Source of the DNA: Paratinospora sagittata | Lineage: Eukaryota; Streptophyta; Magnoliopsida; Ranunculales; Menispermaceae | Reading direction: 5' to 3' | Length of the DNA stretch: 64,000 nucleotides | NCBI GenBank assembly: GCA_035771175.1 | Contig: CM069598.1 | Location: 16,787,438-16,851,437, forward strand | Shown: in pieces, positions 12,801 through 24,800 of the stretch | How positions within the stretch are numbered: position 1 is the stretch's first letter | How the letters are laid out: the number at the start of each line of letters is the position of its first letter | Program-made: the position numbers and the translations under genes | Notes under the pieces: generated by a model | Told to the model about the DNA's origin: nothing | What the model saw: the letters and a program-made list of their open reading frames with translations, nothing else | The model's database searches: none

Positions 12801-15800
12801 TATATGTGCTTATCTCAATATTGGTGTTACCTTTGTAGACAGGAGCCGGAGTCTGTGAGCCATTTATGTTGGCGATGCCCTTTCGCCAATGAGGTTTGGA
12901 GTAGATGGTGCTATCATTTCCCTATTACCACTGGAGATGATATTGAGGGGGACAATATAAATATCTTCCCCTTCATGAATAGTGTTCAATCCTCTTGGAG
13001 AGATCATTGGAAGGTGGTATGTCTGGCAGTGTCGTGGTCCTTATGGAAGGAGCGGAACAAACGTGTGTTCCTTGACGATATGTATTCGGCGGTTAATGTG
13101 TGAGAGAATTCTCTCCTCTTAGCTTCCTTTTGGATTACCAATAGGAACATTTCAAAAGGTTATGCTCTAGGGGATTGGCTTAGAAGGTGGGGCAATTTTA
13201 AATCAACTTAGGAACTAGGATGAGCTGGATTGTTGTTGTTGTTGTACAGTTTTGTTTTTTTTACTCATATATATATAATACTTCTTAGTTTCTTTTAAAA
13301 AAAAAATATTCATGTATCCGTTGTAGGTGAAAAAATGCTTTGTTGAGTTGAGTTGAGTTGAGTTGAGTTGTATTAGAAGCTATTAGAAACCACTTTGCCC
13401 AAAAGCTATAGCTCGTAGGTGGAAACCCAACAATGCATATCAACTTATTATTAATACTCCCCCTCACGTGCAGCCCCATCTTGTATGTGGAGAGACAAGC
13501 GAGAGAGAAGAAGAGACAAATACAAATATTGCAACAGGGAATGCAAATATCAAGATTTGAGCCCAAGACCTCTTACAAACCAACTCTCTAATCAAGGTAA
13601 TTAAAGGCACAAGGCGCACTTAAGGTGATGAGGGGCCCTAGCGCCTGAGGTGCAAGGCGCAAGGCGCAAGGCACAAGGCAAGGCACATGCTTGAGTAAAG
13701 TGAGGTGCAAATTCTTAAAAAATTATGTTTTTTTTAGTAAAAGAATTCGAAAAAGATAGAAATCAATAAAAGTTAATAATTTTTTTCAATCATACATCAT
13801 AATGTTCATAATAGAAATAATGTGGGGAAGAGTGATTTGGAGTAGACACGGACTAGCCTATAGAAAAACCTATAGGAGCCCTTGGAAATTCATTTCCTCT
13901 GTTTATTCCATATTCCTACCTTTGACTAGACTTAAACTTGAGAGAGGCGACTCAATTTGTTTCTGGGAAGACTCTTGGTGTGGAAATGCTACCTTTCAAG
14001 CTCTTTTCCCTATTCTTTATCGTCGTTCATCCCTCCATAATAAACCTATAGTTGAGTTTGTTAGGGACCATGCGTCTAGGGATGGAAGTTCATTGTCTTG
14101 AGATTTGCACCTAGGGAGGAATATTTCACCTAGAGAGGAGCAGGAGGTTGCTTCCCTTGTTAGTCTTCTTGATGGGTGCCATCAATCAAGGGACAACGAT
14201 AGAGTTTTATGGCCTTGGGATTCATCAAGAACTTTCACCACCAAATCTTTTCATGCAGTTATCCTTAATGATCTGCTCGCCCCACCGTTCAACTATCACA
14301 ACCTAATATGGAAAGCACAAGTGCCATCAAAGGTTTAAATTTTTGGGGTAGGTAGCCTCCCATGGCAGGATGAACAAGGGGGATATTTTGCAAAGATGAT
14401 TCCCAAATATGTATTTATCCCCATTCTGGTGCTATCTTTGTAGGCAGAATTCAGAGTTGGTTGAGCATATTTGTTGGCATTGCCCATTCTCCAAGTAGGT
14501 ATGGAGAAGGTGGTGTATCACTTCCCAGTTATGAATGGTGAGGCCACTAGTGGTGATAACATTAATATCTTTCATTCAGTCATCATGGAAAAATCATTGG
14601 AACATGGTATGTGTGGCAGTCTTGTGGTATTTATGGAAGGAGAAGAATAGACGCGTGTTTGATGGTTAAATGTATTCGGTGGCTAAAGTTTGGGAGAACT
14701 CACAGCTATTAGCGTCTTTTTGGGTTGTCGTTAGCAAGTTATCAAAAGGCTATGCTCTTGGGGATTGGAGAAGAGGGTGGGGGGATTTTGTATCCTCATT
14801 GGGGTGGGGCCTTGATTGGCATATTTTTATATTGTACTTTCTCTTTTTGACACATATAACGCCTTTGTAACATCTTATTATTGTTATAAACCGAAACACA
14901 TATTATGTTTCTTGTCAAAAATAAAATAAAAAATTGAAACACAAGTTTCCTTTAATGTTTTATGTTCTATATTGTGTATTATGTATATTTATTCAAAGAA
15001 GAGAAAAAAAAAGTATATAATACAATACTTATTTCATGATTAAATAGTTTTGTTTTCTTTTATTTTTTTTAAATGAGGACCAGGATGGTGAGGCGTGTGC
15101 GCATGCCTGAGTTAATACGCCTTGCCTATTAAGCATTGAGGCGCAATAGGTGCACCCCACCTCAAGGCACACTTGAGGAGCACTAAGGTGCATGCCTTCA
15201 TAACCTGACTCTAATACCATTTTAGTCAAAAGCTATAGCTAGTAGGTGGAGGCCTGGGCATTACTTTGTCGTCTAGCTCTGACACCAATTTGAGTTTCAT
15301 TTTCATTAATAAAGAAATAAACTTGCAGGTTTTGATGGAATGAGAAGGAAAATGAGTTTGAAGAAATGAGTCATAGTTCTCACTTGTTCATTTCTATTAT
15401 TAATGGACATGATGTATGATATGATAAATAGATGCTTGTACAAGACAATAATATAAATAGAATAATGACCTAGTGCCATGCATACTTAGACACAAATACT
15501 TCCACATTTGTATAGAATTGGTGTTTCTGTCTGTCTCATCCCATTACATGTTACTATTGATACAATGAATAATCATTTTCTTCTCAAGGATGACTTCCTT
15601 ATTAGGATTAGGACATTGGAAGGTCCTTCAGTTTCTTATCTCATTAATCCTGAGGCCCTGTCAAATCTAGGGACCTAATGAGGAAGTTTTCAGCTGCAAC
15701 ACTTACTATTATTATAAGTGTTTTTATTTCCAACAGAAATGTTGGGACAACTGAATTATTACTGATCATGTTTTTTCTTCTGTTGAACTGATCTTCCTGA

Positions 15801-18800
15801 GAATTTCATATGTGCATGCAGCAATAAGAGGCTATGCCTTGTCATATTTGTCTTCTAGTGCTGGTAGAATTCGATTTTTACTGGGTACTCCAGGCATGGT
15901 AGCTCTTGACCTTGACACTACTTTGAAAGGACTTTTCCAGCAGATCGTTCAGCGCCTTGAAAATATACCCAAGCCACAGGGTGAAAATATATCCGGCATT
16001 ACATGTGATCTATCTGTAAGGAATGAGTCCTGTGGAATTCTTTACTTTTTTTAAATTAAAAATCTTTGTCAATGGTAGCCATTTGGATTTTATGCTGCAA
16101 TAGTTTACCATTTTTTTAACATGCATATCTACTCTTATTTTCTTTTCTCCTGATTAAGCTATCTCTTGATCTTCACCAACTTCCAATACAGAGTAGCAAA
16201 AATTGTCTTAGCTCTACTACCATATTCAAAGAAATTCACTACTAAAGTGCTAGTCAACCCTTTACTTTATTATTTTGAAATAGTTACATTGAAATTGGTA
16301 TTCTTAACTTATAGTAACATTTAAGAATTCTCTCTTTTTTCCATCTCAACATTTTTGTCTTCAGAAAATGACCGCTTGATTGTCTTGATCCAACCCCAAA
16401 TGGAAGATAGAAGTTGGTTGTTGATTTTGCCCAATAATGTTTTCATAATAAGTGAATTATGAGTCAGGCCAATCTGCTAATTGAACAAGTTTTCTTTGCT
16501 TGCAATGATTTGGTGGTGGACCTCTCATTCTAAGCTTAATGAATAAACCTAATTTATTATTCAATTTAGTTAAAAACTGTTTGACATTAAATACTACTTC
16601 TCTAAATGTCTTTATTGACATGATTGGAGAAATTGTAGGAGCATGACTCTTTGTACTTACTCAACACAATTAAGCCAATTTCCAATTACATTAGGTTGGC
16701 TATATGAATCCAATTCCTCCATTCTGCTCTATCAAGAGCTAAGCCAACATCCGTTGATGACCACCGAGTAAGTAACTAAGGAGATACATCCTTTTACCCC
16801 TTGTAGCCATCTGCTACGGAAGCCTTTTTTTCTCATCACAAACATCATAAAACCCCAATCCACCGAATCATATGCTTTAGCAAAGTCTATTTTAAGGACC
16901 ACCCTATTCTTTCCATACGATCTGTATTCCTCCACCCCCTCATTGGCGATAAGAACAACATCCAAAATCTATCTGCCCTCAATGAATGCGGACTGGTAAG
17001 GAGAGGTGATTTTTTGCAACACTGCTCTTAACCTTGTAGCCAAGACCTTTGAGATGATCTTATAAAGGCTAGTGGTTAAGCTAATGGGCCAATAGTCTTT
17101 TGACTCCATGATTTAGACTTCTTAGGGACAAGACATATATTTGTTTCATTTGTTTGGATGTTGACCACACCATCCTAGAAAAACTCTTCAAACACCTTCA
17201 TTAGATTGTCCACCAATTCCCAAGAATGTTGAAAAAATGCCATAGTAAAACCGCCAGGGCCTAGGGCCTTATTCCCATCACAACTAAATACCACATCCCG
17301 TATTTCATCCATAATAAAAGGACGCTCAAGGCATTGACTATCCATCTCTGTGAGAACTTCCCATTCCACGCCTTCGATTCCCCATAAACTTTCCTTCCCA
17401 TCTGCATAAATATTTTTGAAATAATTCACAATTTCCTCATTCACCCCACGTTCATCCGCCACCCACCGACCATCCTCTAATTCAATTTTTGCTATGACAT
17501 TTTTATTTCGCTAACCATTAAGCATCTTATGAAAAAAGCTAGAGTTAGCATCCCCTTCTTGAAGCCATTTGATTTTCGCCTTTTGCACTGCCATTCTATC
17601 TTCCCTCAAACATATCTCAGCCATCTCTGCCTTGTATAGCTTCCTACATAACCCCATTTCCTGGTTCCACTGGTCACCCCCTTCCAATTGGTCAAGCTCC
17701 CTGATTAGGTCTTCTAGTTCCTTTTTAATCCTTCCAGTGTGCCCAAATGTCCCCTTATCCCATTCTTTAAGCACTTCTTTAATCTTCTTAAGTTTGATCA
17801 TGAACTTGTGACCTACTCTACCTTATGCGTTAGTAGAGCGCCACCATCCCGCCATATTTTCCTTAAAATCTCTATGGGACATCCAAGCATTCTCAAACTG
17901 AAATGGAGATGGACTCCATTTAACTTCTGTAGTATCCAATACTATTGGCTTATGATCAAATGTGATTCGGTTCAATGCCTCAAGTCTGTAATGAGTGAAC
18001 TTGTTTTCCCACCCTTCTGCACATAAGAACCAATCAAGCCGGGAGCAAATAGGGGAAGCCCTCATGTTTGACCAAGTAAATTTCGCATTACACAAGGGGG
18101 GGTCCTTTAATTCAAGTTCCCCGATCAATTGGTCGAACTCTTGCATGCTTCTTGTGAGCCTAGATGTGTTTGATTTCTCTCCCAAAAATCTAGGAGTGTT
18201 GAAGGCCCCAGCTAAGCACCAATTCCTACCACAAACCACTGACAGACCTGCTAACTCATCCCAAAATAGTTAGCGTAATGTCGGGTTTGGAGGGCCCTAC
18301 ACCCCGATGAGCCACCACACTTCACTTGTACCATCCTTAATACATATTGACACCGAGAAGTCCCTAACCATGCTAGTGAGAACCTCTACTGATCTTGATT
18401 CCCAAGCAATCAAAATACCGCCTGACGCACCAACCGAGGGCAAGGTGGTCCACCCCTTGAATCTTGAACCCCATACTTGACCAAGTTGTCGTCTACTGAA
18501 TGATTCCCTCTTCGTCTCTTGGATGACAATGATGTCAAAACTGGACCTTCTAATGACTCTTCTAATCAGCCTCCTTTTTTGTGCGTTCCCAAGTCCTCTA
18601 ATGTTCCACGACAGTATCTTCATTTAGACCCACTGCATCCCACCTTGTTCACTGAACCTTTAGCCAGAAAATCTCTGTGTTTCGGACCCTTAAAGTTTTT
18701 TATACCCTCCATCACCTTTCCCTTTTGAATTTTACGCACCTTCAATTCCATTCTTCGAGCATACTCAAATAAGGTTTCCTGTGTCTTCAAAGACCCCCCT

Positions 18801-21800
18801 TTTTCGCTAGATTCGCCACTACTACCACCTCCCCCTCGCTTCTTTATCGCAATCTGTTTTCCAGAGATGGTCTGATCGGCATCGACATCTGGAGTAGGCG
18901 AAGGAGCAACCTCCTCCTCTGGCTTGTTATTTGGCAAGGACGAAGAGACAATTGTTGGGCTAGTTGATATGGGTATTAGATTAGGTTGTGAAGGTGAGAC
19001 TGCGACAGATACAGTGGGGGAAGACAAAACATATTGTGCAACCATAGTTTTACTCACATTAGCATAATCACGTAAAACATCAAACGTATTGGTAAGTGGG
19101 CGTACCTGGGTCGTGTCATGGGTTTCCTCTGAGCGAGGGCTGAGACAGGAATGATCAAGGTCCTGCCAACTTGATTAAGTGGGAGGTGGTGCAGAGACCA
19201 ATGGAGAAAGGGGGGTTGGGTATTGGAAACATGTCATTTCGCAATGTGGTACTTTGTAGCAAATGGATTTGGAGGTTCATTAAAGATCCACATTCATTAT
19301 GGGTGCAAGTGATTTCTAGCAAATATGGCAGAGGTAGTAGGTTGAGGTTCTCTTATAGATGCCCATGGAAGTTCATTTCGTCATTGATACCTCAGTTCTC
19401 TCATCACTTGGATTTCATGGTTGGTAACAGACAATTATTCAGGTTCTGCGAGGACAGGTGGTTGGACAACTCTACACTGGCTAATACCTTTCCACACCTT
19501 TATAGATTATCTTCCCTTCATAATCATCCCATAGCTTCCTTCTTGGACCAGCCTTCACTGTCACAACCCCAAAACATATCATGGAACCTATACTTTCCTA
19601 GGGCCTTAAAGAATAGAGAAATGGTAGAGATAGACTCCCTTCTTATCAAACTCCAGCATGTTTCCTTCACATTAGAACCATATAGGATTACTTGGTTCCT
19701 TGACCCATTTAAGGCTTACACTTGTAAATCATTTTTCACAACACTTACAGATGTACCACACATTCCATCATCTCCTACTTTTACTCATATTTGGCAGGCA
19801 CATGTACCATCTAAGGTAAAGGTATTTGGGTGGGCTTTGGCGCATGGGCGAATCAATACGGCTGAAATGTTGCAACCTAGGCTCCCTGACATGTGCCTGT
19901 TTCCCCATTGTTGTGTTCTTTGCAAAAAAGTGGGGAAAGTTGTGCTCATCTCTTTTTACATTGTGAAGTTGTGAGAAAGATTTGAGGGGAATGGCATACA
20001 TTCTCCGAACATAGATTCATGGCTCCTAACCAGGTGGAAGATGCCTTGTCTTTGCAACATTTGTCTTCATTGTCAATGAAGGAAAGAGGGTTAGGATTGA
20101 TTGCTTCTTATGCTTCTTTGTGGTCAATATGCTGGAACGCAATAACAGGGTGTTCCATGGTAGGGAAAAGTCAGAGTTGCAGCTTTGGGAAGATATTAAA
20201 CTTAAAGCTAGTACATGGGTCTTTGCTTCCCCTTTGGGCAAGGGTTTCTCCGTTTCCGATTGGTTGATGAGCTGGAATAATTGTATGTATGCGGGTAGGG
20301 ATGTAGTCTCCTAAGTGGATTCAGGTTTATGGGGGTATTAGGTTGTTTATTCATTTGGTGGGTTTCAAATGCTTTTATATTGTTACCTCCAACGGTGATC
20401 AACTCATGTGCAGTTATGTTATCTCTATATTAATATAAGTAAACCTTGTTTCTTCTCAAAAAAAAAAAAAAAAAGAGCGAAGCCAACATCTACTTTACAA
20501 GTAGTTATATCTTTCTTAATTGTCCTCGTCCATAAATTTTCTTGTGACACTTTGTACATGAGCTACATAAATTTGCTTATGACTTACAATATGCTGGGTG
20601 TGCAAGCCTGGCAAACTTGTGGTGAAAATAACAAAAATAAAGTCCAAAATGAGGGCAGGATGGTCAAAACTTACTCTTCACTGTTAAATTATGGCATTGA
20701 GTTTGAGTCATGAAGTAATTTTAGGAGTTCAAGTCGAGTTGTAGTCAATTTTAATTTATTTACTATTTTTATTAAATTTATTATGGATAAGGTTTACACA
20801 TTTGAGTCAAACATGGCCAGCCCAAGAATAGAGGGACCACAATTGGAACTTAAGAATTAAGGTTGCCTATATGAGGAAACCTTGAGTGCTTGATTTACAT
20901 TAAATCGTAGGAGCTTTCATTTTCACTTTAAGCCACGAAGTCAACCCTTGAACTACTATAAAGCTTGTTTAGCTAATAAAAAAGGGTCAATGCACAAGAC
21001 TCTCACCATTTTGAAGTCTAGGGAAGCTTGGGAAGGGATAATGTATGCAACCTTACCTACACATTAGAAAGGTTGTTTTCCGATCTGAACTCGTAACCTC
21101 CATGTCACAATAGAGCAGCATCAACCATTTCCCCAAGGCCCGCCCTGGAAATATGAAAAAATATATTGTGAAATTTAGGAACCAAGAATAAATTGGTAGA
21201 AAAGCAAAGGATTTTTCTCCAAAAAGGCCTGATGTAAAATATTTACCCATCAAGTGCCACTCTACAAATCTTGATGGTCCAAGTGCACTTTGACTAGTCA
21301 ATTGGTCAAACTGCATTTGGACCCTATGTTACCTAACTTGGATATGGGCGTTGGATACGAGTACATATTTAGAGGTCTAACTTGTTCATTTTTAAATTCT
21401 AGGATACGGGGGTTCAACTAAAAAGTGTTTTAAATTTGGATATGGGTACCTGGCCAATGTTATGTTCACTTTGAAGCCTATATTATATGTTGTTCTTTCC
21501 TTTTTTCTTCTTTTCACTCGTTTATTGTCCTTTTTGTTCCCTCACTCAAGTGAATTGTCACCTACTAGTTATTATCTTCTTTTATGTTTTCTCTCTCTTT
21601 CCTTTGGAGAATTCATATGGTAGTATTCCAAAATCTAAAGTGTCGGACACATCCCATACCTATGGCGTATCATGAAGTGTCAGACGTGGGTACTTTGGGC
21701 TAAAGTAAGGAATTTGGATAATAGAGTTTGGACCTTGTTTTCTGTCAAAAAAATGATTCCAAGAGGCAGAACTCACCCAACCCAAAAAAAAGAAAAAAAA

Positions 21801-24800
21801 ATAGAAAAAGGCCTCTCATCAAATAAAAAAACAAAATGAAAAAATGTTTTTAAAACACTATATAATTGTTATTTTGCATTTTATAACTTATGTAAATATT
21901 ATTTTTACATACATGCTTAAATTCAATGGCTTGTATTCAAATTAGATTTTGTAAAGGCATATGATAGGGTGAATTGGAAGTTCCTTGACTTTGTCCTCAA
22001 GGAGAAGGGTTTTGGTCCAAGGTGGAGGAAGTAGATACAGGAATGTTTGAAGTCAGCGTCATATTCTATCTTTATCAATGGTAGACCAAGGGGAAAGATA
22101 AAAAGCAAAAGGGGGTTGCGACAGGGTGATCCTTTATCTCTATTCTTGTTCACATTGGTGGTGGATGTCCTTGGTAGGATGATGGATAAGGCAAAGGAGG
22201 CGAATCTACTACGAGGCTTCACTATTGGGAGGGAGAGGGTTGAAGTTTCACACCTTCAATTTGCAGATGATATTGTTATATTTGTTGAAGGGGATGATGA
22301 TAGCATCTACAATGTTACCATGCTTGTAAAATGCTTTTGCTGGATTTTTGGGATGGCAATCAACTTGTCAAAGAGTCAGATTGCGGGGATAAACATCAAA
22401 GCCGATAGGGTGCAAGATATTGCAAGTCGAATTGGGTGCTCTACATCTTAATGGCCAATGAAATACTCGAGCATGCCTTTAAGGGGCAGCCCATCAAAGT
22501 TGGATTTTGGGGAACCAGTGGTGGCTAAGGTTTCTCGTAGACTTGATGGATGGAGGAGATGTTTCTTGTCAAAGGGTGGTCGTTTGACCCTAATAAGATC
22601 TGTCTGGATGTGTTGCCCACATATTTCTTATTTGTGTTCAGGGTGCCATTGAAGGTTGCAACTCTTTTAGATAAATTGATCAGAGATTTTTTATGGAAAA
22701 ATGAAGAAAAGGACAACAAGTCTCACTTGGTGGCGTGGAGCATTTTTCAAAGAAAGGTGGAACAGGGGGGCTGGCTATTGGGAGTGTTATCACAAGGAAC
22801 AAAGCATTAGTGGGAAAGTGGTTGTGGAGATTTTCCTTGGAGCAAGACAATTTGTGGGGGAGAATCATCAGGAGCAGACATGGGTTGAGGTGCAATCTTA
22901 GGGATGCTAGCCTTGCCAGTAAATCAACCTATAGGAGCCCTTGGAAGTTCATTACCTCAGTTCAACCTTTATTTACCCTTAGGATTAGATTTAAATTGGG
23001 TAATGGGGGGATGATTCGATTTTGAGAGGATGCTTGGTGTGGCTTGTCCAATTTTCAAACCTTATTCCGAACTTGTACCGCCTATCAACCTTCCATAATA
23101 AAACAGTCTTTGAATTCCTAGAGTTCCAACATCTGGGGAAGGGATCCTACAAACTTGGAACTTCCATTTTCGTAGGAATGTTAGAGGGTGAGAGATTGAC
23201 GAGCTTAATTCTCTCCATAGTTTGGTGGAGGGATGTTATTTTTCGAGGAAAGAGGATAGATTATGCTAGCCATGGGATCCATCTGGGCTATTCTCCACTA
23301 AATCCTTCTACGTTATTCTTCTTGATAACCCATCTCTACCTACATTCCAAAACCACCAATCAATATGGAAAGCACATGTCCCATCAAAAGTTAAATTTTT
23401 GGGATGTGTAACTACTCTTGAGAAGCTCAACACGGGTGATGTGCTCCAAAAAAGATTCTTGAATATGGCTATTTCTCCCTATTGGTGTTGTCTGTGAAGA
23501 CAGGCATCGAAGTCCATTGATCATATTTGTTGGCAGTGCCCATTCACACAAGAATTGTGGCACAAATTGTGGGTGCATTTCCCAGTTGTGGAATCGATGG
23601 GGGGTGCAATACTGGGGATAGATATCCTCCCTTTCAATGATAGCATTGCACCGGAGTGGCAAAAGCATTGGAGGGTGGTTTGTTTAGCAGTCTTATGATC
23701 AATGTGGAAGGAAAGAAATAGAAGGGTCTTTAAGGGGGAAGAGTGTTCTGTTCTGCACATTATGTGTGGGAGAGCTCTCATTTTCTAACATCTTTTTGGG
23801 TGGCAAATAATAAACTGTCTGGGGGATATTCGTTTAATGATTGGGCAAGAGAGTGGTCAAATGTTCTTGAATCTTAAGGGGTTTTGTGGTCTTATCCTCA
23901 TATGGAGGTTGTATTTGTAATTATTATTAATTGATATACTAGTTTCTTTTCAAAATAAATAAATAAATGTAATTTATAATTTAAAAGTGATACTATGTGA
24001 ATGTGAGAGTGGAAATGTGTTGGATGTTGTGATCTTAGTATCTTACGTCCTTTGCATGTATGTCACACATCCACTCTTACATTTGCTTAGCACCATCCTT
24101 AAAATATAAATTGTAATTTTTTATGTTTATATTATAAGTAATTTGTTTCATGTATATAAAATGTAATATTCACAAAGTAAATTAAAAAGTAGCACTTAAT
24201 TATATAAAAGCCTAATGTCAAAGCATACTAGCAGAATATAAAGTTTATGGTTCATAATTATCATGCTAAAACGTCAAAATAAACTGATAGAAACAAAATG
24301 AGGTTGTATGTTTCAAGTGACTTAGCCATGTAGAAGGGTCAATATACAAGGTCGTACACCCCCATTATGTTGAGGCTGTTTTTAAATTCGAACTCATCAA
24401 ATTAGTGATTTTTGTGTAGTAATGGAGCTATATTTACCATTGTTCTAAGGCCTACCCTTCAAGCCATGAGCAACTTGACATTCTTTACAAAACTACAAGT
24501 ATTTTCTTTTCTTTCCTTTTCTTTTGGTTGTCTCCAACTATGTTTCTTCTTTTCACCCAATTTTATTTGGTTTCTTAAAATCATACTACAATATGTACTC
24601 ATTTTGCCATATCCTATATGATTCATGCAAAATTCTAAGCTCAAACATTGGTACATTTGTTTAGTAGAATTTATCGACATGCATTAGAAAAAAGAAAAAG
24701 AAAAACAAACAAACTTTTTTTGGGAGTTTGAGACTTATTATTGCTAAGTTAAAGTAGTAAACTAAATCAACAAAATCATGAAATGTTCAAGCAACATCAA

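Larger units (their letters stand above)
11330..13370 (+). mobile_element. RTE-type LINE 3' end, split by an L1
   Basis: Left part 11330-11586 reads like the C-terminus of plant RTE ORF2 (GNDRRKGRSKIIWIEIIMKD, then LAFDRAK). It resumes at 13307 as the A-rich/TTG tail and ends in a (TTGAG)n microsatellite at 13343-13370, the usual RTE 3' end. The 18-bp target-site duplication of the inserted L1 lies inside it. Confidence 0.65.
16752..20473 (+). mobile_element. L1 LINE with inverted 5' half (twin-priming structure)
   Basis: A single 17-bp target duplication (agagctaagccaacatc at 16735-16751; the copy at 20474-20490 has one mismatch) encloses two oppositely oriented halves. From 16752 to about 19160 the coding strand is minus: ORF1 C-terminus, ORF2 endonuclease, then reverse transcriptase up to YSVVINGCW. 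From about 19161 the strand is plus and coding resumes far downstream in ORF2 (KWEVVQRPMEKGGLGIGN), reaching GTTTCTTCTC and a long A-tail. The segment between the two break points is missing. This is the arrangement made by twin priming in mammalian L1. Confidence 0.9.

Noticed and set aside
13285..13566. Minus-strand frame of 93 codons across the RTE tail
   Set aside because: It runs antisense through a microsatellite and a dispersed repeat with no domain.
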